A stretch of DNA of 64,000 nucleotides from JADLGL01 sp963667605. Its GTDB lineage: Bacteria; Pseudomonadota; Alphaproteobacteria; Rhizobiales; Kaistiaceae. Position 1 is the stretch's first letter, and every line of letters starts with the position of its first letter. Positions 27,090 to 35,260 of the stretch are shown piece after piece. The position numbers and the translations under genes were made by a program. The DNA lies in assembly GCA_963667605.2 (NCBI GenBank), contig CAXXUZ010000003.1, positions 1,054,001-1,118,000 on the forward strand. Direction: 5' to 3'. The notes under the pieces were generated by a model. It searched no databases and had not been told where the DNA came from. It was given only the letters and a program-made list of their open reading frames with translations.

Positions 27090-28119
27090 TGCGACCATCG
27101 CCGTCTTTGCCCTCGGGATCATAGGCGCGCACGATTCGGGCTACCAGCGGGTGGCGGACAACATCTCTGTTGGTAAAAGCGATCTGTTTGATTTCCTTGA
27201 CTCCGTGAAGGAGTTGCAGCGCCTCGGTCAGGCCGGATGCTTGACCATGCGGCAGATCGATCTGGGTGGGGTCGCCGGTCACGATCATTTTCGAGTTTTG
27301 GCCGAAGCGAGTCAGGAACATCTTCATCTGCATCGGCGTGGTGTTCTGCGCTTCGTCGAGAATGATCGCGGCGTCGGCCAAAGTTCGGCCGCGCATGAAG
27401 GCAAGCGGCGCGACTTCGATCATCCCGGCGCTCAGGCCGCGCTCGACCTTTTCCGCCGGGATCATGTCGTACAGAGCGTCATAGAGCGGCCGAAGATAAG
27501 GGTCGACCTTCTCCCGCATATCTCCCGGCAGGAAGCCGAGTCGCTCGCCGGCCTCGACCGCGGGACGCGATAGTATTAGCCGGGACACGATTCCGCGTTC
27601 TAGCAGGGAGGCGGCATAAGCGACCGCGAGATAGGTCTTGCCGGTACCGGCGGGGCCGATGCCGAAAACCAGATCTGTGCTTTCCATCGCCCTGATATAG
27701 GCGTCCTGTGCTGGCGATCGCGCCATGACCACGCGCCGCCGAGTCGTGATTTGAACCATTGCCAGTCGGCCCTTTGGCTCGATCGTTGGCAAATTCAGCT
27801 CCGCCTCGGCAGCAGCTGCCATGCGGATTGCGCCGTCGACATCGCCGGGCTCGACATCGTGCCCTTGTTCGAGCCGGCCATAAAGCATGTCGAGCGCTAG
27901 CCGGGCCTGGGCGCAGGCCTCCGGCCGGCCTCGAATCAAGACTTGATTTCCCTGCGCCACCGCCTCGACGCCAAGCCCCTGCTCGATCATCGCGAGATTC
28001 TGGTCGAATTCGCCGAAGAGGACCGTCGCCAGCCGATTATCGTCGAACGCGACCATCACTTGGGTCGGGTCGGCGACCAGTTCGGCAGCGTTGGTTGATC
28101 TGGTATCGATATCGGTCAA
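27082..28119 (-). CDS. phoH: PhoH family ATPase
   Basis: The protein has Walker A GIGPAGTGKTYLAVAYA, Walker B AAIILDEAQNTTPMQMK and SKMIVTGDPTQIDLP, typical of PhoH, a cytoplasmic ATPase with a suspected RNA helicase role and a KH-like N-terminal region. The frame opens upstream to 28257 inside miaB, but the TTG at 28117-28119 overlaps the miaB stop as TTGA and gives 345 residues, close to the family norm. Confidence 0.95.
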   Translation of the reverse strand: MTDIDTRSTNAAELVADPTQVMVAFDDNRLATVLFGEFDQNLAMIEQGLGVEAVAQGNQVLIRGRPEACAQARLALDMLYGRLEQGHDVEPGDVDGAIRMAAAAEAELNLPTIEPKGRLAMVQITTRRRVVMARSPAQDAYIRAMESTDLVFGIGPAGTGKTYLAVAYAASLLERGIVSRLILSRPAVEAGERLGFLPGDMREKVDPYLRPLYDALYDMIPAEKVERGLSAGMIEVAPLAFMRGRTLADAAIILDEAQNTTPMQMKMFLTRFGQNSKMIVTGDPTQIDLPHGQASGLTEALQLLHGVKEIKQIAFTNRDVVRHPLVARIVRAYDPEGKDGDGRNG

Positions 28120-29498
28120 ATCATCGCCTTGGCTGTCGGCGCCGCCACCTCCGGCAGGCTGCCAAACAGACTGTTGCTGCCCAGACCGTCGACGGTGATC
28201 GGCTCGATCGCGCCGATCAACGCCACCGGCGCCATCACCTGAACCGGTTGTAGCCAAGGTGAACGGCCGACGATCTGGCCGGCCTTGCGGCCTTCCTTTT
28301 CAAACAGCACTTCCATTTTCATGCCGAGCCGCGATCGATTGAAAGCGGCCTGTTGCTCGCCAAGCAGAGATTGAAGCCTGGCTAGCCGCTCTACCTTGAC
28401 CGGCTCTGCGATCTGCTCTCGCTCTGCCGCAGGCGTCCCAGGTCGCGGGCTGTATTTGAACGAGAAAGCCGACGCGTAGCCGACGTTTTCGACGAGTTTG
28501 ATCGTGTCCTCGAAGTCTTCATCGGTCTCGCCGGGAAAGCCGACGATGAAATCGCCGGACAGAGCGATGTCAGGCCTCGCCTGGCGGATGCGGTCGATCA
28601 GCTTCAAATAATCGGCGGCGCCATGCCGACGGTTCATTGCCTTCAGCACCCGATCGGACCCGGACTGCACCGGCAAATGCAGATACGGCATCAGCACCGC
28701 CAGATCGCCATGGGCGTCAATCAGCTCGTCATTCATGTCCCTCGGATGGCTAGTGGTGTAGCGAAGCCGGACGATGCCATCGATTTCGGCGAGACGGTAC
28801 AACAGGCGCCCCAACCCCCATTCGTGGCCGTCCGGACCAGTGCCGTGCCAGGCATTTACATTCTGGCCGAGCAAAGTGATCTCGCGCACGCCATTGACGG
28901 CCAGGGTCATCGCCTCGGCGACGATCGCCTCGACCGAGCGCGAGAACTCCGCACCCCTTGTGTACGGCACGACGCAGAAGCTGCAGAACTTGTCGCAGCC
29001 CTCTTGCACGGTCAGGAAGGCCGAAACTCTTGGGGTTCGCTTCGCGACGATTCCGCCGAGCGCGGAGAACTTGTCCGCAGCCGTCAGATCATCGGCAACA
29101 ACCCTGGCGCCACTCTCGGCCTTTTTCAATAATTCGGGGAGGCGATGATAGGATTGCGGCCCGACAACGAAATCGACCATTCGAGCTCGGCGTGAGATCT
29201 CTTCACCCTGGGCCTGGGCGACGCAACCGGCGACCCCGATTATCACCCGCCGGCCGTCCCGCTCTGCGACCTCCTTCAGAGGTCGCAGCTTGCCGAGTGC
29301 GGAATAGACCTTTTCCGAGGCCTTTTCCCGAATATGACAGGTGTTGAGGATGATAAGGTCGGCGTCCTCGGGTGAGGAGATCGCGTCATAGTCTGGCGCC
29401 AGCAATTCGGCCATTCGCTCCGAATCGTAGACATTCATCTGACATCCATAACTGCGGATGAATGCTTTGCGGCGCTGTCCTGAGGCTACTGACATCAC
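28116..29498 (-). CDS. miaB: tRNA-2-methylthio-N6-dimethylallyladenosine synthase MiaB
   Basis: MiaB adds the 2-methylthio group to i6A37 in tRNA, using two 4Fe-4S clusters. The 460-residue protein has the N-terminal cluster domain (IRSYGCQMNVYDSE; ILNTCHIREKASEK; GVAGCVAQAQG), the radical-SAM motif CDKFCSFCVVPYTRG and a C-terminal TRAM domain. The stop overlaps the start of phoH. Confidence 0.97.
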   Translation of the reverse strand: MMSVASGQRRKAFIRSYGCQMNVYDSERMAELLAPDYDAISSPEDADLIILNTCHIREKASEKVYSALGKLRPLKEVAERDGRRVIIGVAGCVAQAQGEEISRRARMVDFVVGPQSYHRLPELLKKAESGARVVADDLTAADKFSALGGIVAKRTPRVSAFLTVQEGCDKFCSFCVVPYTRGAEFSRSVEAIVAEAMTLAVNGVREITLLGQNVNAWHGTGPDGHEWGLGRLLYRLAEIDGIVRLRYTTSHPRDMNDELIDAHGDLAVLMPYLHLPVQSGSDRVLKAMNRRHGAADYLKLIDRIRQARPDIALSGDFIVGFPGETDEDFEDTIKLVENVGYASAFSFKYSPRPGTPAAEREQIAEPVKVERLARLQSLLGEQQAAFNRSRLGMKMEVLFEKEGRKAGQIVGRSPWLQPVQVMAPVALIGAIEPITVDGLGSNSLFGSLPEVAAPTAKAMI

Positions 29499-29615
29499 GC
29501 AGTTGGTACTCGGCGATTGACGGCTGCGATCATTCTACCCAGCATAGTCGTACATCAAGCAGCCGAATCCAAACATGGCGATTGCCGAGGACCGTCTGAC
29601 GACGTCCGCGCCGGA

Positions 29616-30053
29616 TCATTTGCTTTCCGATTTCTTCCGCGGCAGGCCATAAAGCTCAAGTCGATGATCGACTAGCTTGAATCCGAGTTTGGAAGCGATC
29701 AGCTCCTGCAATGCCTCAATCTCCTCATTGCGAAACTCGATTACCTTGCCGGTGCGAAGGTCGATCAGATGGTCGTGATGCTCGTCGGGAATGGTCTCAT
29801 AGCGTGCCCGACCGTCGCGGAATTCATGCCGGGCGATCACCCCGGCATCCTCGAACAGCCTTAGCGTTCGATAAACCGTCGAGATCGAAATCTTGGGATC
29901 GACCCCCGAAGCACGCCGGTAGAGTTCCTCGACATCGGGATGATCGGAGGCCGAGTCCAGAACTTGGGCGATCACGCGCCTCTGCTCCGTCATCCGCATG
30001 CCCTTTGCGACGCATGCTTCCAGGAGGCTTTGGGCGCTCTTCGTTTGATCCAA
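29616..30053 (-). CDS. fur: Fur/Mur-family metalloregulator
   Basis: The protein has the Fur winged helix (GMRMTEQRRVIAQVL; DPKISISTVYRTLRLFEDAGV) and the metal site HHDHLIDL. The CxxC structural zinc site of enterobacterial Fur is absent (LIDLRTGKVIEF), as in the rhizobial Mur/Fur group, so manganese or iron could be the ligand. The frame extends to 30248, inside rimI, but the TTG at 30051-30053 (145 residues) falls between rimI and the conserved core and is the likely start. Gene name is tentative between fur and mur. Confidence 0.92.
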   Translation of the reverse strand: MDQTKSAQSLLEACVAKGMRMTEQRRVIAQVLDSASDHPDVEELYRRASGVDPKISISTVYRTLRLFEDAGVIARHEFRDGRARYETIPDEHHDHLIDLRTGKVIEFRNEEIEALQELIASKLGFKLVDHRLELYGLPRKKSESK

Positions 30054-30081
30054 GATGCCTGTCTCGCTCTTTCGTTGCCGC

Positions 30082-30564
30082 TTAGAGAAGACGCAGGCGC
30101 ATGACAAGCGCGGAACCTGACACCACGTCCTTCTTCTCATAGTAGCGCGAGCGCTGTCCGACCGTCTCAAAGCCGAGTTGCCGATACAAGGATACCGCGG
30201 CACGGTTGCTCTCGTCGACCTCGAGAAACAGCGCCTCGGCCCGGTCATGGTACGCGCGCCGCGCCGCTTCCTCGATCAATTGCCTTGCATAGCCGCGGCG
30301 ACGACTGGGGGGGTCGACCGCCAAGGTCAGGATCTCCGCTTCGCCGCCGGTACTCCGCATGATCACAAATCCGGCAATGCGGGCCTGTTTGGGTGGCCCT
30401 CGTCGAACTACGATCGCCTGGACCTTAGGATAATCGGCCAGGAGTGTCGAAAGTTCCTCCGCGCTCCAATGACGTTCGAAACTGCGCTCGTGTACATCGG
30501 CCATCGCCGCCGCATCGGCCAGCACCGCATCTTCGATCGAGCTGCGATTTCCGCGGAGCGCCAT
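30082..30564 (-). CDS. rimI: Ribosomal protein S18-alanine N-acetyltransferase-like GNAT protein
   Basis: The 160-residue GNAT protein has the acetyl-CoA loop VDPPSRRRGYARQLIEEA and ends with the conserved VSLYRQLGFETVGQRSRYYE. Position directly after tsaB is where rimI sits in most proteobacteria, and the length fits, so N-alpha-acetylation of S18 is the likely activity. It starts 1 bp after the tsaB stop. Confidence 0.92.
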   Translation of the reverse strand: MALRGNRSSIEDAVLADAAAMADVHERSFERHWSAEELSTLLADYPKVQAIVVRRGPPKQARIAGFVIMRSTGGEAEILTLAVDPPSRRRGYARQLIEEAARRAYHDRAEALFLEVDESNRAAVSLYRQLGFETVGQRSRYYEKKDVVSGSALVMRLRLL

Positions 30565-30565
30565 C

Positions 30566-31237
30566 TTACCGCCGGGCGATTGCCGCCGGAGCTGCGACTG
30601 CCCCGGGAGCCTTTATATAGAGCGGCCGTGGCGGTTCGGTCGGCGCTTCGCCACGAAAAGCCAGGCGCAACAGCCCCGCCATGTGCGGCGCCGATTGTTC
30701 ATGGGCAATCTTCAAAGGGGTCTCCGGCGACGATTCCGCGATCGCGGTAGCGCCGGAGCCGGCCAGAATTGCGCCGCGATCTGCGGCAAGTCCGGCGAAA
30801 TCGGCGGCCGATCCGACCGCCGGCTCGGTCAGTTCGTCCCCGGCCGAGCTGAACAGCTGAGCGTAGACCTTGTCGCTCTTTGCCGGCAGAGCCGCCAGAA
30901 TCGGCCGTCCTTCCGCCTTCAGTTGAGCGGTCTCGGCGTGGACGGCAAGGGTCGAGAACCCCGCCGTTGGAGCACCGGTCACCAGCGCGAAACCCCGGGC
31001 GGCAGCGATACCGACCCTGATGCCGGTGAACGAACCCGGCCCGATCGTGACGGCGAAACGGCCGATCGCATCAAAGCGAAGATCGGCGTCAGCCATTGCG
31101 GCTTGGATCATCCCGAACAACTGCTCGGCGTGGCCGCGCCCGATAATTTCGGATCGGATGATCGAACTCGCTGGATCGCCGGTCGAGAGACCGACCGAAC
31201 AGGCTTCAAGCGCGGTGTCGATACCGAGGATGTTCAT
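30566..31237 (-). CDS. tsaB: TsaB, t6A37 tRNA modification complex subunit
   Basis: TsaB is the inactive ASKHA-fold partner of TsaD in making t6A37. The protein starts MNILGIDTALEACSVGL and has GPGSFTGIRVGIAAARGFA near residues 75-93; length from the ATG at 31235-31237 is 223 residues. A longer frame to 31294 lacks family similarity. The partner tsaE is at 2806 in the same window. Confidence 0.95.
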   Translation of the reverse strand: MNILGIDTALEACSVGLSTGDPASSIIRSEIIGRGHAEQLFGMIQAAMADADLRFDAIGRFAVTIGPGSFTGIRVGIAAARGFALVTGAPTAGFSTLAVHAETAQLKAEGRPILAALPAKSDKVYAQLFSSAGDELTEPAVGSAADFAGLAADRGAILAGSGATAIAESSPETPLKIAHEQSAPHMAGLLRLAFRGEAPTEPPRPLYIKAPGAVAAPAAIARR

Positions 31238-31328
31238 CTGCAGGACATGTTGTCGCCAGCGCATTGCTTTGGCGGAGATCGGTGCTTGGAACAAGCCAGC
31301 GATCGCGCGGCGTTTTGTCGACCCAAGC

Positions 31329-31886
31329 CTAGCTCGGCTGAATTTCCCGAACCTCAGGAACGAAGTGCCGCATCAGATTCTCGATACCGTGCTTTAGCGT
31401 TGCCGTCGATGACGGGCAGCCCGAACAGGAACCGCGCATATTGAGGAACAGCACACCGTCGCGATAGCCGCGGAAGGTGATGTCGCCGCCATCTTGAGCC
31501 ACGGCCGGGCGAACCCTTGTCTCCAACAGTTCCTTGATCGTATCAACGATCTCAGCGTCTTCGGGGCCGAAGAATTCCTCTCCAGTCGGCTGTTCGGCGG
31601 TAGCTTCGACCACCGGAGCGCCCGACATGAAATGATCCATGATCGCGCCCAGTATCGCCGGCTTCAGATGCTGCCAGTCGCCGTCCGATTTGGTGACGGT
31701 GATGAAATCGCCGCCCAGAAACACCCCGGCCACGCCGGCAATGGCAAACAGGCGCTGCGCCAGCGGTGAGTCCACTGCTTCGCCCTCGCCACGGTATTCG
31801 GCCGTGCCGTTGGCTTCCAGGACCAACCGGCCCGGGAGGAATTTGAGTGTAGCCGGATTCGGCGTTGACTCGGTCTGTATGAACAT
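31329..31886 (-). CDS. NifU/NfuA-like Fe-S scaffold protein
   Basis: The 185-residue protein starts MFIQTESTPNPATLKFLPG (Nfu N-terminal domain) and ends with the NifU domain bearing the CxxC motif MRGSCSGCPSSTATLK, which holds or transfers a 4Fe-4S cluster. The start at 31884-31886 is preferred over one 12 codons upstream because it begins at the domain. It precedes tsaB in a conserved rhizobial order. Confidence 0.95.
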   Translation of the reverse strand: MFIQTESTPNPATLKFLPGRLVLEANGTAEYRGEGEAVDSPLAQRLFAIAGVAGVFLGGDFITVTKSDGDWQHLKPAILGAIMDHFMSGAPVVEATAEQPTGEEFFGPEDAEIVDTIKELLETRVRPAVAQDGGDITFRGYRDGVLFLNMRGSCSGCPSSTATLKHGIENLMRHFVPEVREIQPS

Positions 31887-31948
31887 GGGCGTCTCGACGG
31901 ACCCAAGATTAGAATCGTCCAAACAGATAACCTATCCGACACCCAAAT

Positions 31949-32455
31949 TCAAGGAAACTCAGGCAATCGACTCGATGGTCGCCTCGTCGAGCGATCCGGG
32001 CACCACAGTAAAATGGGGATGGCGAATGCCCCTGATGATCGCCCGACTAGAGTGGAGACCAGCGGCCCGGGTCCGTCCTTGCCAGCTCCCGCGGCCAAGA
32101 CCAGCACCGCGATATCCTCATCGCCCTCGATCAATTGCGTGATCGCCGCGGCGGCATCGCCCTCGCCGACAGCTTGCTCCGGCTCGACCGCGGACCAATT
32201 GCGGACCATGTCAGCATAACGCCCGAGCGTCGACTCCGCCGCCTCTATTGCCTCGGCCCGCATGATGTTCTCGATCCCTTTCCATTGCTGAAATGCCGCC
32301 GTTGGGATGACGAACAGAAGAACCAGCCCTCCCTGTGTGTGGCCAGCGCGCAGCAAGGCGAAATGAACCGCCTTGGCGCATTCCGGAGTGTCGTCGATCA
32401 CCACCAGCAATTTGCGGCGGTGTCCAGGCTGCAGCGCTTTTCGTTCGGCGGCCAT
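31949..32455 (-). CDS. Universal stress protein family, C-terminus frameshifted
   Basis: The protein has the Usp fold start KLLVVIDDTPECAKAVHFAL and continues to STLVGRSSGAFAIPI near residue 148. There the frame leaves the family: residues read LLWCPDRSTRRP. In the next frame the expected ending is intact (ITVVPGSLDEATIESIA, stop at 31959-31961). The break lies at a run of four A/T at 32010-32013, so one base is missing or two extra are present. Either a pseudogene-like C-terminus or a sequence error. ATP-binding GxxG motif is interrupted in this end. Confidence 0.85.
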   Translation of the reverse strand: MAAERKALQPGHRRKLLVVIDDTPECAKAVHFALLRAGHTQGGLVLLFVIPTAAFQQWKGIENIMRAEAIEAAESTLGRYADMVRNWSAVEPEQAVGEGDAAAAITQLIEGDEDIAVLVLAAGAGKDGPGPLVSTLVGRSSGAFAIPILLWCPDRSTRRPSSRLPEFP

Positions 32456-32503
32456 AACGGCATGCTGCCATCGACGCCGCCAGCCGACAAGCAGCCATCA
32501 GCG

Positions 32504-33541
32504 CTACCGGATTAGTCCGACAATGTCCCTGACTTGGTTCATGGTTCGCTCGGCGAGTTCGGAGGCTCTGGCAGCGCCCTCCGACAGCATCCGGTCGATT
32601 TCGGCCGGATCATTCATCAACTTTCGCATTTCATTCGCGATCGGAGCGAGTCGAGCCACGGCCATATCGGCAAGCGCCGGCTTGAACACCGAGAACTGCG
32701 CGCCGCCGAATTGCTGCAGCACCACCTCCTTGGAGGTACCGGACAGGGCTGCGTAGATACCAACCAGATTCTCCGCCTCGGGCCGATTCTTCAGGCCGGC
32801 CTCTTCCGAAGGTAGCGGCTCAGGGTCGGTCTTCGCCTTGCGGAATTTGACCGCGATCGTGTCGGCATCGTCAGTGAGATTGATCCGCGAATATTCCGAG
32901 GCGTCTGATTTTGACATTTTCTTGGTGCCGTCGCGGAGACTCATCACCCTGGTCGCCGGCCCGGTGATCAACGGTTCGGGCAGGGGGAAATAGCCATCTT
33001 CGCCGAAGCCGTTGACGGCGATCGATTCGCCGTAGTCATTATTGAATTTCTGGGCAATGTCGCGGGACAATTCGAGATGCTGTTTCTGATCCTCGCCGAC
33101 CGGCACATGGGTGGCGCGATAGAGCAGGATGTCCGCGGCCATCAGCGTTGGATAGGCGAACAGCCCAACCGAGGCGTTCTCGCGGTCCCTGCCGGCCTTC
33201 TCCTTGAACTGGGTCATCCGGCTGAGCCAGCCCATCCGCGCGATACAGCTCAAAATCCAGCTAAGCTCGGTGTGCTGCGGCACTTGGCTTTGGTTAAAGA
33301 CGATGTGTGTTCTCGGGTCGATGCCGGCGGCGATGAAGGCGGCGGCGACCTCGCGGATATTGCGGGCCAGCTCGGTCGGCTCCTGCCACACAGTGATCGC
33401 GTGTAAATCGACCACGCAGTAAATGCAGTCATGGCTTTCCTGCATCGCCACGAAACGAGCGATAGCGCCCAGATAATTGCCGAGATGGAGATTGCCGGTC
33501 GGCTGAACCCCCGAGAATACGCGGGAAGGGAGTGTGAGCAT
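32504..33541 (-). CDS. trpS: Tryptophanyl-tRNA synthetase
   Basis: The 345-residue class I synthetase has the HIGH-type motif GNLHLGNYLGAI near residue 20 and KKMSKSDASEYSRI for KMSKS, with the Trp pocket region VGEDQKQHLELSRDIA. Full length. It lies between murJ and the Usp gene, order shared with rhizobia. Confidence 0.97.
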   Translation of the reverse strand: MLTLPSRVFSGVQPTGNLHLGNYLGAIARFVAMQESHDCIYCVVDLHAITVWQEPTELARNIREVAAAFIAAGIDPRTHIVFNQSQVPQHTELSWILSCIARMGWLSRMTQFKEKAGRDRENASVGLFAYPTLMAADILLYRATHVPVGEDQKQHLELSRDIAQKFNNDYGESIAVNGFGEDGYFPLPEPLITGPATRVMSLRDGTKKMSKSDASEYSRINLTDDADTIAVKFRKAKTDPEPLPSEEAGLKNRPEAENLVGIYAALSGTSKEVVLQQFGGAQFSVFKPALADMAVARLAPIANEMRKLMNDPAEIDRMLSEGAARASELAERTMNQVRDIVGLIR

Positions 33542-33619
33542 GGACGTTCGATCTCAAGGAGGGGCAGCCAAAAAACTATGGCGAAGGCATGGAGCCGAAG
33601 CAAGCCAGCGCCACGGTGG

Positions 33620-35173
33620 CTAACGCCGTCGCGATCGCAGCGCCTTGCGGAAATCGACTGCGCCTGTCAACTGAACGAAGACGGCGAATACCAAAATCCC
33701 CGTTGCCACAATCGTCGCCAAGGCCGCCGACCTGACGAGTCCAGACGGATCGTCCAGCCAGCCATCGAACAAATCGACGCCGAAATAGAGCACAACACCC
33801 ATCAGCATTGCGGCGAGCAGGATCAGGGGCACGCTCCGGCGGGTCTTAGCGTCGATCGGAAGCTCCTTCCGGCGCAACAATGCGAACGCCAGCAGCCCTG
33901 CATTGACCCAGCCGGCGGCCGACGTCGCGATCGCAATGCCGACATGCTGCAACGACGAAAACAGCGCAAGCGAACCGGCAATATTGACCGCCACCGAGAC
34001 GCCGGCGAACCACATTGGCGTCTTGGTGTTCTCGCGGGCGAAGAAGGCCGGCTGCAGCACTTTGACCAGCACGAAGGCGGGCAGCCCGACCGCAAAAGCG
34101 ATCAACGCCGAAGCGGTCGCCTCGGTATCGGCAGCGGTAAAGGCGCCGCGCTCGAACAAGACCGAGATGATCGGCTCGGCCACCACCACCAGCGCCACCG
34201 CCGCCGGGAGGGTGAGCGCCATCGCGAATTCGAGCGCTCGGTTTTGCGAATGAGCAGCCAGGTCCGGCCGGCCGTCGCGAATCTGCCGAGTGATGTCGGG
34301 CAGCAGCACGATACCGATTGCGATGCCGACGATGCCGAGTGGCAGCTGATAGATCCGGTCTGCATAATATAGATACGACACCGCCCCAGGCGACAGCGAT
34401 GCAATGATAGTGCCGACGACGATATTGATCTGAACAACACCGCCGGCAAGTGCTCCGGGCACCACCAATCGGCCGAGCCGTCGCACGCCCGGAGTGAGCC
34501 TCGGCCGGACGAGCCGGAGATTGATGCCCGATCGCCGCGCCGCCCAGATCACCACCGCCAATTGGGCGAAGCCGCCGATCAGCGTCGCCCAGGCAAGGAC
34601 CATTCCAGCGTTTTCGGTCCGAGCGTAGCCGGTGATCAGCACAAGGCCTATGGCCACGATGAAGACGACATTGAGGAGCGCCGGAGCGAACGCCGCCGCG
34701 GCAAACCGGCCGCGGGCATTGAGGACCCCGGAAAACAACGCCAGCAGCGATGCCAGCACCAGATAAGGAAAAGCTATCCGGGTGAGCAGGATGGCGAGGT
34801 CGAATTTGCTGGGATCTTTGGAGAAACCGGGCGCGAGCCCGTACATCAAGATCGGCATCAGAATCTCGGCGATCCCGATCACTATCAGCAGGAGCGTTAG
34901 GAGCGCGCTCAGTGCTTCATTGCCGAAGCGCTCGGCCTTGGCATCGCCGCCTTCCGCCAAGGTCCGCGTGAACAACGGCACGAAGGCTGCGTTGAAGGCG
35001 CCTTCGGCGAACAGCCGGCGGAAGAGATTAGGGAATCGGAAAGCGACAAAGAAGGCGTCTGCCACCGGACCGGTGCCGAGCGCCGCCGCCATCATCACGT
35101 CGCGGACGAAGCCGAGGACACGGCTGACGGCGGTGGCGCCACCGACGGTGACGAAATTCTTCACAAGCGACAT
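33620..35173 (-). CDS. murJ: Lipid II flippase MurJ
   Basis: MurJ moves lipid II across the inner membrane. The 517-residue protein has about 14 predicted membrane segments throughout; the start MSLVKNFVTVGGATAVSRVLGFVRDVMMA carries the conserved GFxRD signature, and VYLYYADRIYQLPLG marks the substrate cavity. It follows glnD by 87 bp. Confidence 0.97.
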   Translation of the reverse strand: MSLVKNFVTVGGATAVSRVLGFVRDVMMAAALGTGPVADAFFVAFRFPNLFRRLFAEGAFNAAFVPLFTRTLAEGGDAKAERFGNEALSALLTLLLIVIGIAEILMPILMYGLAPGFSKDPSKFDLAILLTRIAFPYLVLASLLALFSGVLNARGRFAAAAFAPALLNVVFIVAIGLVLITGYARTENAGMVLAWATLIGGFAQLAVVIWAARRSGINLRLVRPRLTPGVRRLGRLVVPGALAGGVVQINIVVGTIIASLSPGAVSYLYYADRIYQLPLGIVGIAIGIVLLPDITRQIRDGRPDLAAHSQNRALEFAMALTLPAAVALVVVAEPIISVLFERGAFTAADTEATASALIAFAVGLPAFVLVKVLQPAFFARENTKTPMWFAGVSVAVNIAGSLALFSSLQHVGIAIATSAAGWVNAGLLAFALLRRKELPIDAKTRRSVPLILLAAMLMGVVLYFGVDLFDGWLDDPSGLVRSAALATIVATGILVFAVFVQLTGAVDFRKALRSRRR

Positions 35174-35260
35174 TTGACGCCGTTCACCCAGACCGGCTCA
35201 TCGGTCCCGGGGAAATTGCCTGGTGAAGAGTTAGAAACGGTAAATACGGCGCCTGAAGGC

